Part shown: piece after piece, positions 13,101-25,100 of the stretch | How the letters are laid out: the number at the start of each line of letters is the position of its first letter | Position numbering within the stretch: the stretch's first letter is position 1 | NCBI GenBank assembly: GCA_009746045.1 | Contig: RPFO01000296.1 | Location: 260,001 to 324,000, forward strand | Reading direction: 5' to 3' | DNA: 64,000 nt | Source: Mesostigma viride | Taxonomy: Eukaryota; Streptophyta; Mesostigmatophyceae; Mesostigmatales; Mesostigmataceae | Made by a program: the position numbers and the translations under genes | The notes under the pieces: generated by a model | What the model saw: only the letters and a program-made list of their open reading frames with translations | Databases searched by the model: none | What the model was told of the DNA's origin: nothing

Positions 13101-16100
13101 GTCGTAGTCGCAGCTGTTGGGGTCTACGTTGTGGTCGAGCAGGCTCTTGAGCAGGTCCAGGTCGTTGTCGCTGGCGGCCTTGCACAGCAGCCCCGCGGGG
13201 TCGTCCAGCTCCATGGTGGCCCCCTTCTCAAGCAGCAGGCTCGCGATGATCGTCCGTTTGTTCTCCACCGCGTCCTGCAATTACACAGGTACGCAGCGAC
13301 AGATATAACCAAATACCTCATTGTTGTTAATGCGTGTACAGATACTGGCTGGCTCTCCACCACATCCTGCGCGCAGAAGGGTAAACAACGCGAAATGCAA
13401 TTAACACCGCCAGAAGGATTGGTGGTTCACCTCTCTAAACCAACACTTCGCATTTTTCCCCACCACGTGCTGCATGCACAGAACAGCACCAGAGACCCGT
13501 ATGAACTCCTTCTTTGGTTTGTTTTTTAAAACTTACTTTTCACAGCCACTCCTTGGTTACCCCCCACGAGCTGCATGCACAGAAGTATGCAAAGTTCCAC
13601 ACTAATTGTTTCAGACAAATTGTTGCTGCTGTAGACAGCCAATAACTGGGTCTTGCCTGCATGCTGCCTGCATTACACAAACAGATAGGAAAAATAAGGC
13701 TATGCCATCCTGGTTACAAATACATCCACCAAATACATGCCAATAACAGTCTCCGCCCGCATACCACCAAAATACAAGACAAGAAAGGATACAGATACCA
13801 GGTCGTCCCAATCTCACGCATTCCTGGTTTATATTAGACACTCCTGGATTTATATACACCAGGTCAAACATGCGGGAAACCGCAACCTTCACGCCCATTG
13901 TTTGTTCCAGCATTGCTCCGTTCTTTCCCCCAAAGTGTGACAGTGCCCCCCTACGGCCCCACACCGCGTTCTTTCCAAGGTCTGCCCTACCTGCAGGGGT
14001 GCGCGCCCCCAGCGGTCCTTATGGTTGACAACCGCCCCTTTTGCCAGCAGCAGCCGCACGATGTCCTCCTTGCCCGACATGGCCGCCATGTGCAGCGCGG
14101 TGCGGTTGTCGTAGTCCACGTTGTTGGGGTCGAAGCCCGTCTGCAGGATGAGCGCGACCGCGGCCGCGTCGCCGCAGGCGGGGCACGACGCCGCGTGCTT
14201 GAGGTTGACCATGTGCTCGTCGTGTCGCTGTGGGTGGGTGGGTCATGGAGCCGGTGGTCGAGGGAAGGAGAGGGTGAATAGGGAGATAAGTACATCATTG
14301 CTTGAGGTTGACCATGTGCTCGTCATTGCCGAGCGGCTAGTGGAGGTTAAAGGGAGGCTAGGGCAGAACATGACAGGTTAGACCCACCCATAAGTACGCA
14401 GATGGCTATATTCAACGGTTGACTAGGACAAGACGTGTGTGATGGGTGCACACTGTGCTGGGAATGACCTCAAAGAAAAGAGCGGGGATTCAACACAGTT
14501 AGAATAATCATTATTGAACAACCGAGCCAGTACCATCATGGAAACCAGTTAGGCATATGTTCAACTAATCATCATCTCTACCAGCATTCCGTATATACTT
14601 ATCACACACACTTCAGTGTCCGGTCCCTGATAGGTTCCTAGGAGTGGTTTGATATCAGCTGGATATCCCACAAGGACCCTATTCGTGCGCCATTACTGGT
14701 GCAACTTGGTAAGCACCCAAATCAAAACATCTAATTGATGCTAAGTTGATTACTGCTCATCTAACTTAATTACTGCTATCACCCGGATCGACAGTGAGTG
14801 TGTCATGTACATAATCGGCTATGTCAGGCATCTCATTGTTCCCTGCTCAACTCCATCAGCAGCGGGCGTACCGTACCCTGCACTGTTGAGCCGTAAGCAA
14901 ATAGCTTATCAGGCACGGGTTGCGACCAGGTTACTGCCCACCTTGATCAGCAGCGAGCGAATCGTGCGCTTGAGCCGCTTGAAGTGGCGCGTGTGGCGCC
15001 CCTTCTTGGCCATGCGCATCTTGCGGCGGTCCACCGCCAGGTCCTTGCCCGACAGGTCCAGCCCGTAGTGGCGCAGCAGGCCCTTGATGATCGTCACTGC
15101 GCAAGCCATAGGAGGCCAAGGGGTAAGAAAGACCGCTAATGCCTGCTATTAGCTCTCCTGCCCTACAGGTAAAGTCCGTACAAATGCGGAAGGCCCTTGA
15201 TGATCATCACTGCGCAAGCCATGGGAGGACAATGGTTAGGAATTAACACCACTCAAGCTTTTTCCGCCGCTCTGCTCGGGGAAGGGCGTGATGAGGTCCT
15301 ACTGGTAGCCCGTCTTGGGATGTTGTGAACAAGTTCCTTACGCCTCACCGTTCTGCTCGGGGAAGGGCGTGATGAGGTCCTACTGGTAGTCAGTCCAGGC
15401 ATATTGTGAACAAGTTCCTCACGCCTCACCGTTCTGCTCGGGGAAGGGCGTGACGAGGTCCTACAGGTAGTCAGTCCAGGCATATTGTGAACAAGTTCCT
15501 CACGCCTCACCGTTCTGCTCGGGGAAGAGCGTGATGAGGTCCTCGTAGTCGGCGCGCGAGAGCGAGAGCACGAGCGCGTCCCCCCCCGAGGACGCGCGCA
15601 CCGTGTAGGGCTGCCCCATGCACAGGAAGAAGGCCACGTCGCCCACCACTGAGCGGCGGTCCTCACCAGGGTACACGCGCTCCACGATCTTGTCGTCGTC
15701 GTCCACCACCTCCAGCTTGCCCTGGCAAATGGGACGGGCGGTAGCACAACCATGGTGTCAAGGCCAGGACAAGGGTAGCAAGAAACCGATGAGATGTGGT
15801 CCTCATACTCCTCTACCACCCCCAGCTTGCCCTGGCATGGCAGGTACGGAAGTAGCGCTTGCAGAGACCCTTGCAAACCAAGTGTGTGCAGAGAAACCCA
15901 TACAGGGGACAGGGGGGGGCTGCGGAGGGCTGCGATGATGGGTTGTCTCGGGGTCACGGCTATGGTTGAAATGCCGTCTCGAAGCAGTTGACGTTTGAGA
16001 GTAGAAAAAGGGATGCACATGGACTTGGGCTACGGCCTCTGACTCAGAGGTCCTTATTGGGTTGCCCTTAGAGGCTCTGAGGGCATTTGAATGAATGCCC

Positions 16101-19100
16101 TCAGCATGGCCCTCTGTTTCCATCCCCACTAAGTGTATACTAGCAAACCTGGTAGTGTTGCCGACTCAACTTAGGATCCCCCCTAGTTGTTTACTAGTAA
16201 CACCTGGTAGCCTACTACCAGTACCAGTACAGACGCAAGTTAGGATTCCTTGTTACAGACGCATGGCAAGGCCTCGATGACTGAAAACACGTAGATCTTG
16301 GTAGGATGCATGCCGACGGGTTTATTGACCAGACCTTTACCTGGACCGAAGATATGAAATCCCTCAGGAGCTACCTGACCTTTGCATGCCCCTAACTTTT
16401 GCATGCCCCTAACGGGAAGATGAAGCAGGCCTTGGATGACAGACTAGTCAGCTGCCTGCCGTGACAAACTACACTCGCGTACTAGGAAGGTGACGGACTG
16501 ATCATTACACTTGGTTACCTGGTCATTCCCCTTAGTTACAAGCTCCTCCCCGTTCCTGGTAGACGAAGCAGCCCCGGGAACAAGCATCAATCTGTACATA
16601 TACTATGCCTTTTACTAGTTACATCCCTACGTACCTGGACTATGCCTTGTACTAGTTACATCCCTATGTACATAGACTATGCCTTTTACCAGTTACATCC
16701 CTATGTACATATACTATGCCTTTTAAAGGTTACATCCCTATGTACCTGGAAGGTTAAACTGACCTCGGACAGTCAAGAGCACTCACTCGCTAACTAGCTC
16801 CACCCGCGTAAGCAGACCTCAGATAGGCAAGATGGGTAAGTCAATGGCCCACTGCAAATAGGTAAACCCGCGTACCTGGACGATGAAGCAGACCTCGGAG
16901 AAGCCACTAATCGATTGCCCCCAATTAACAAGCAAACCCACATACCTGGAAGATGAAGCAGACCTCAGATGAGCCGCTAATCGATTGCCCCCGATGAACA
17001 AACACACCCGCGTACCTGGAAGATGAAGCAGACCTCGGAGGAGATGTCGTGCCCGCGGAACAGCTTCTCGCCCGGCATGAGAAATACCTCCCGCAGCCGC
17101 GCCATGAGCAGCGACAGGAACTGCTGGTCGCAGTTCTGGAACAGGAAGCGTGCACGGTCCACCACGCACCTGTAGCGCGCCGCCGCCACGCGCACCTGCA
17201 GCACCGCCGGTAGCGCCTGCGGAGGCCCCCGGATGGGAAATGTGGGGCAAAAACAGTTGTTTCTCTTGTGAATCTAGGGTTGGGCAATGACCACAGGCAT
17301 GGTATTAATAAAGTCACATCTCTGGCCCTTGGCGAATGTGGGGCAAGACTTGGCGGATTGTCTCTTGGTCTTAGGTAGCCGCAGCTAATACAACCATGGC
17401 CACATTTCTGCATTGCCACAGCATAGCGATGAGATGTAACACTATGCCATGCACAGCTTTAAGCATAAAAAGGAGGAGCAGAAGAATGACCTCGGCATTG
17501 AGCGAAACAAAGAAAGCAAACAGCTGGCCAACGGCACCATTTGCCAGCTTGTGTGTGTGGGGGGGGGCGGGGGGGGGAAGGGGGCGGAAAATTGCACAGC
17601 TCGCAGGAACTCAGTGCTCCTACCATGCACGCCCATGAGCACAGCCCACCTTGCTGATATAATAAACAAGGTTGCAGTCACCCCTTGCAGTCATATTATA
17701 CTGCAGAAAACGCAGCTACGCAGCCTGCTCCCTGAGGGCTGCTTTTGAAGGGTCTGCAGAAAACATGACTCTGTTACCTTAGTGATCGGGTGGAGGTCGC
17801 TACTCCTGCAATCTTATAATTCTGACAAACTACCAAGGGGGAACCATCCTCCCACCGCCCCCACCTTGGCAGTCCGATCGCACTCGTACGGCAGAAAACA
17901 CAGCTAGCAAGCCAGCCTGGAAACCTTATTAGTGAGACACAGGGGGAACCATCCTCCAGCTGCCCCCACCTTGGTGATCTGGTTGAGGTCCCCCTTGCGC
18001 TTGCTGAACTGGAACATGAAGTACTCGTGCATGCGCCGGCACAGCTCGGGCGGCAGCTTACGCGACACGCAGTACGCGTCCAGAGCCATCAGCTGCTTCC
18101 GCTGGGCCTCGGCTGCGGGGTCCTTGCGCACCTGGGGCAGCAAAGAGGGATGAAAGAGAAAGGGAAGTGAGGTAATGGCTGTGATTCCAATAGGATGAAT
18201 GGGTTTAGCCTCTCTGTCGCTGGGTTTGTGCGCACCTGGGAGGTGAAAGAGAGATTAGTGAGGAAGAGCAAGGCAATGGTTGGGATTGAAATATGATGAA
18301 TGGGTGTAGCCTTCTCCATGGGGTCCTTGCACACCTGGGACAGTGATGTGGTATTTGTAGCAGGACAGATAGAGGCAAAAGGGAGGGTGCATAAACTGTC
18401 TAGGGGCCCCTTTGGCGCCTGTAACGAAAAAACAAAACTACGGCTAAAATATTTTAGGCGCAAAGAAAAGAAAACAGCCATCGCGGAAAAAAATGGATGC
18501 GAGCATGGCAAAGGCAAGCAGGTCTCCATCACAACCATCGCAGATGTGCACCCGTTGAGAGTAGTAGAACGCAGGAAGAAGAGGGTCACTAGGGGGGAAC
18601 ACAACCGCGTGATTGCCTGGGCATGGAATTGAGTTTTGTGCAGCCAGGACCTTCCACGATTTAACCAGTGATTTTTCAAGGCGTGCACCAATGCTCGGGG
18701 TGAGCCGATGCGGCAAGAGGGAAGCAGTGACAAGAAAAAAGGTGGATGAGAGACTCGGGCCGACGGGGCACACCACGACCGGCAAAGCAGCATCAGTGTA
18801 GAAATCTTCAGCGTTTACAGGGGGGTCCCGGTCCCCAGCATCAGTGTTCCCACGTCTGTGCCGGGTGTCAGTATGCCTGGTAGCTATGCTTCTCCTTCTT
18901 GGATTAGGAATTGTCCACGTGCCTGGTAGCTCTGCCTTTTAACCTAGCATTCAGAATTGTCCATGCGCCTGGTGTCCGTTTGTCAGGTGTCCGTGTGCCA
19001 GGTGTTCGTGTGCCCATGTGCCGTTTGAAACCATTCCTTGGCCACGCAGCCAACGCTGCAAGAAACCGTCACTACGGGCACCCTCGACATGCGCTCTACG

Positions 19101-22100
19101 CGCCAACCTCTCCAGGCACACTCACCAGGTAGTGCTGGATGGTGCCCAGGCTGCGCTCCTCACCCGCGCACGGGAATGTCGTGCGGGGGACAGAGTCAAA
19201 TGCATCAGGGACAGGGTTGGACACGTTGAAGGAAGGGGCGATCCACACCCATGAACATGTTAGTGCGAGAATGCAACTACCTGCCCGTAGTGACACTTCG
19301 TGGGATTAGCACGCTTCCATGTAATTAAAGTATTGGGATGAGCATGCTTCCGATTAATTAATTAATTAGTGGGATAAGCACGCTTCCAATTAGTTCAATA
19401 GTCGACCGGATAAGCACGCTCTTGATGAATGAATTAATTAGTGAGATAAGCACGCTTCCGATTAGTTCAATAGTCGATGGGATAAGCACGCTTCTGATTA
19501 AGAAACAAAAGGGACACGCACGATTCTCAGGAATCAACCAATGGGACCAGCGCGCTTCTGATGAATTTAGTAAGTGGATAATCATGCTTCTGATTGAGTA
19601 ATTAATGGGACACGAACACACTCTGCTATGGCACATGTACATGTACACGTACGTGTGAGAATGGCCTAACCACTGGAAGGGCGACAGTGCACGGGGCATA
19701 CGATAGAAGGACGGCCATCACCCCACCCCATCCCTCACACACCCACGCACACACGTACGCACGCTCATATGCGTGCCTGCATGCATGAACTGAAGAAAGC
19801 CAGGCCAGGCAAGGCCAGGAGGACCTGCAATGCACCGATGAATACATCGGGTATGAGCGACATCCCCTGAAACTGCAGTAGAAGTAGCCGGGGCAGCTGC
19901 AGTGGCCGTAGCTGCAGTAGCGTTGGCAAAAGGCCGGTGCATTTGCACGACTACTCTATTGGCTGCACGAACCCTGAAGTACTCTATTTGGCCTACTACC
20001 CGTAGCACAGCAAGCTGGCACCTAGACCCAACCGACGATGGCCACATACAAAAGCACATGCCTAAATGGGTTGAGATGGGACAAAACCTTTTGCCAGTCG
20101 TAAGCGTGCATGTACCACTACACTACGGCGGCTGGCACACATGGGTAGACCTGGATGATCTCACTAGGGCATGCTACTACACCGTCGTAGCCATAAACCA
20201 AACTAGTACCATCATGGAAAAATATAGATAGATCACGGCAGGCATGCACATACATGTACGCGCAGACGACCTCTCTTATTACAACATGCGGCGAGATCAT
20301 CGCATTATAAAGAAAAGGGACATGGCACGCACATGCACGCATGGATGACCACTCTCTTATTACTACATGCCACCGAATCATCACAAAACAATGTGAAGGC
20401 ATGCACGTACATGTACGCGTAGACGACGACCTGCACGAAGAGCACGATGATGGCAAACACCATCTCGTACGAGGTCGCGTGGATGGGCCCGAACCCCAGG
20501 CTGGCCATCGCCAGGAAGCCCTTGTAGATGATCAGCCCGTACGTGGCGGCCAGCGTGTCGAGGCCGGGCAGGTAGGTCTTGTTGCGGACCACCTGCGCGA
20601 CCCAGGTGATGTCCTCCATGTGCTTGAGGCGCGCGAGCCAGTAGTAGACGCAGCCGGTCGTGTGGGAGACGCCCACGACCAGCACCAGGAACCTGGCGCC
20701 CGCAACCAAGGGGAAACACCCACATCCGTGCAGACTGTCAGTAGTATGCGAGTAGTTCCACACTGCGACAACTAATAGGCATGAACCAGGAACCTGGCAC
20801 CCGCAAACAACCAGCCACATGCATTCAAACTATAAGTGGCAATGCACCAGTACTTTTCTACTGCGACACGCACGGGCACGAAACCTGGCACCCGCAACCA
20901 AAGGGAAAACCCCACATCCATGCATGCGTACTTTTCTACTGCCACACGTATGGGCAAGAAACCTGGCACCCGCAACCAAAGGGAAAACCCCACATCCATG
21001 CACGCGTACTTTTCTACTGCCCGTACAGGTATGGGCTAAACACCTGGGTGCCGCAACCAAAGGGAAAACCCCACATCCATGCACGCGTACTTTTCTACTG
21101 CCACAGGTATGGGCAAGAAACCTGGCACCCGCAACCAAAGGGAAAACCCCACATCCATGTGCATGCACGCGTAGTTATCTACTGCCCGTACAGGTATGGG
21201 CTAAACACCTGGGTGCCGCAACCAAAGGGAAAACCCCACATCCATGCCGGATCCATAAGCGCAGTTTACTAGTGGTTCTGTGCTGCCACACGCGTCAAGG
21301 ACCAGAAGCCTGGGTGCACAGTAGACCACCACCAGCACGTAGACCACCATTAGAAGTACATGCATACTTTCCCTTGCCACTACGCACAAGGGTGGACTGG
21401 GAACCTGGGCGCCACAGACCAGGAAAGCAACCCACCTGGGTGCACCCTGGGCGCAGTGAACCTGCCCCCATGGCCAGGGCGGGGAGCGCTTCCCAGCCAT
21501 GAGCAGAACATTCCAAAACGAATAGCTGGATTTACGAAGCAAAGCCTTTAGCAGCGTAAAATGCGTGGCCATGAAAGAGCCAGCACGACTGCAAAAACGT
21601 GGCCGCGAGCAGAAAATACTCCCAAGGGTTGGCTTCAGTTCACCCCCCCAATCGCCAGATGTGCAGATAGTACACGAAGCCTTGCATGCCACTATCCAGG
21701 ATCTGGGCGCACGTGACAATCGTAACAGTCCTTCAGCACAGAAGACTTTGGATTGATGCTGACATCAGTCATTCAGACGTCATTTCAGATCCCCGTAACT
21801 GATCCATAACTGTCCATGGCCTCTTTCGGATCCATGAGCGGCACAAGACCTCGCCCTCACTATGACAATCAGCCAACCATCTCACCCGGTTTAGCCCAAG
21901 CCCAAGCCCACTCTGTCCCCTAACACTACAAGTGTAAAAACACACCCCAAACTGGCTTTCTGACAACTCACACAACCAAACTTGCTCGGAATTTTGACAA
22001 CTTGGTGTGGCTAGTTCCTCTCGGTAGACCTGCACCCAATCGCTTGGCGAACCGAAGTTGTTCAGTTGACGGACGACAGAAGATAACCATGCTCACTCAT

Positions 22101-25100
22101 TTCCCTACTGAGGATGACCTAAAGCAAAAGTATGGAGCCACTTAATAGACCAAAGGGCTTACCTGTCTGATCAAACTAGGCATGCTTAACATACATGCGA
22201 CCACTCATGTGGCACACACGACGCGACATTCATTAGCGATGGTTTTGTGGCACAGTGCACTACAGTACCACTACTAGCTTTACAGTGAAATGCCACTCAC
22301 TTGACGAACGCGACGCGCCGCACGTTGGCGTGGATGTCCCGCTCGAGCGCGCGCGCGTAACCCCACAGGCGCACGACACGCACAACGCGCGTGAGGGAGA
22401 CCAGCATCACCATGTCCTGGACGCGGCCAGAGAACAGAAGCGCCAGGTACAGCAGGTAGCAGGACAAGTCCGGGACCAGCCGGCCCTGCGCCGAGTCATC
22501 GCGCAGCCAGCCCAGCGAGGGCGCCGCGTAGCGTGACAGAATCGCCACACGGTCCCGGCACAGGCCCTCGCCCTCGTCCCCTCCATTGCCGTCCCCCTGG
22601 CCGGTCCCTGGCGGGACCATTGTCGAGTTATCCCGCTCCTCCTTCAAGGAGCGAGCGCGACTCAACGCGGGCTGCCCGGACCCGCCACCTTTCTTGCCCG
22701 CGTGGGATAACACAGCGCCCCCGTGGGACCCCTTGGACGCCCCCGGGGGCAGCGGACTACCCCCTTTTCCCCCGTTGGAGCGGGACGCACTCTCCGGCTG
22801 CTTGGGGAAGGGCGTGACGGCGGTCAGGACGATGTCCACCAGCAGCAGAGCGTCGACGGCGAGGTCCACCCCGAGGTGCGGGATGCGCCCGAGCGCGATG
22901 CGCCAGGGGAGCATCCACAGCTCGACGATGAGCAGCAGGTTGCGCAGCAGCGCCCACGCGCGGCTGGCCCTGGACGACGGCTCCATAAGCGGCAGCACGC
23001 CCAGCGCGCGGTCCAGCACGGACTTGGTCTCGACCAGGAAATGGACGCCCCCATAATGGTGATGATGATGGTGACGGGGCCTGGGGCCCGGTTCGCCCCA
23101 CCAGCGGCTGCGGCCGGGGGCAGCCCCCGGCCATGGCCCCCTCTCCCCCAGCAGCGCGATCTTGTCCGAGGAGACGTCATGGTCGCGCGAGCTAAGGATG
23201 CTGCGGGGCGGGGTCACGTCTGCCGCGTGCCCATGATGGCTGCTAGCAAACGTGCCCTCCCCCGTGCTCACGCTGCTGTGCCGGGATGAAAAGATCCCAG
23301 GGAGACCACCCAGGAGACCCCACCGGCTGCGCGCCCCCGACCGCCCCCCACCTAGAAGCCCCATCGGGGACATATCTGCGGCCGCGGGCTCGTGTGCCTG
23401 GGGGTTGCCCCAGCTGACACCACGGGGTTGGCTACCGCCTGCCGCCCCAGGGACTGAAAACCCGACCCCGTCGGTGGTGTCGTTGATCGACACACGGCGT
23501 TTTTTTGCGGCGCCGCTGCCTTTCTTGAGGCAGGGCCTCGGCTCGGCCGCGCTGTCCAAGGGGTCGCCCATGTCGCCCCCTGGGAGGGACCCCCCAAGCG
23601 GGCCCATCTCGAGCCCTGGCCCCACGACCGAGTTGCGCCGGTTGGGCTCCTTGAACTGTGAGGGGTCCTGTGCCTCAAGCCACGAGTTGATCGCCACGGT
23701 GCGCCCGTATTTGCCGTCGCGGGGGGGCGGGGGTTGGTCCTCGGAATCCACGTTCGGAGGGGCCAGCTTGTGGGCGCTGCTCGTGCTTCCCCGGGCATCG
23801 CCCTTCCCGGCGCTGTGCCTCCGACCGGCCTTCTTGGAGCGGCGACCCAGGCTGTTCTGGCGGTCCCGGTCTTGCAGGGAGTTCCGGTAGGCCACGTCGA
23901 GGTGGGGCACACCGTGGATGGAGGGGTCGTCGCTGCAGGGGGACGCTGGCTCGACATTGGGCTGGGGCCGGGGAGTGCATGTGGGGCCGGGGAGAACAAC
24001 GGGCCATGATTTGTTAGGGAATGTGCCATGCTCGTTTTGGAAAGGCGCCACGGATACAGATAGGCTGATCAGGGACACGCGCAAAGAAGCGGGGGGAGGA
24101 GAACAATTACGGGCCATGACAGAAGGGAACAGGATCTAGTATGGCCAGGAGGCGACAAACAAGTGGTCGCGACATAAGGTAGTACTACTATATAAGAGGA
24201 TCTAATGCGACCAGGATGTGACACACAAGTGGTCGTGGCATATGATAGTGGAGGATATGTTGAAACTCCACTACGTGATATTGGCAGGAGGGGACACACC
24301 GCCTGTTGTAACATAGAGTAGTGGAGGATATAAATAAGGTTCCAGCCACAAGAATCAAGAACACAGAAATCAGAGAACCAAGCATCCGAAAAAGGGTTGC
24401 CGAGGTTATACAGTGTTGAAAGAAAGTACAAGTTTGCGAGTAGAGGTTGACTAGAAGCCAGCAAAATATGGAGGATGGGAGCGGCGCCAGCGAAAACCAG
24501 CAGACGGAGTGAAGAGACAGAGACATAAAAATTTCCTTTTAATTCACTTCTAAGTTGTCTTGTAGTGAGATCTTACCTCTACGGGGACTTCGCCAGTATT
24601 AAGCGATGGCACTTGAAAGGGCAAAACCCCATTCACCCCATCAGGGAGCCCATTCCTTCCGTTGGGCAGCCCGCTTGACCCATTCAGCCCATTCAGCCCC
24701 CTGTCCTCCTGCGCGCGCTCGCCTGTCCCGTACACCTTCCTGAGGCTGGCAGCTGCGTCGATCGCGATCCCTGTGTAATCCGCCCCAGGGTCCCTGGACA
24801 GCTGCGGGGCCACGGAAGCCACCCCGTGCGAGACACTGCGCCGGCCGTGACTGCCGTCGCCCCTGGATGACCCGCCCCCGGGCTGACTCCGGTCGAGCGA
24901 CTCGTTGTCGTCGCTGACGCAGTTCATGACCACAGGGGCGCGCCCGCTGACCGATAATCGGGGCGGTTTCCCACCCGCCAGCCTAGTCGCCCGGGGAGAA
25001 CGTACAGATTGGCCGTCCCTGGCACCACTGGTGGGGCTGAGGGGCGTGCGGGCCCCCCCTTTCGAAGGTGGCGGTCGCAAGCCCAACTGCTGCATTGCGG

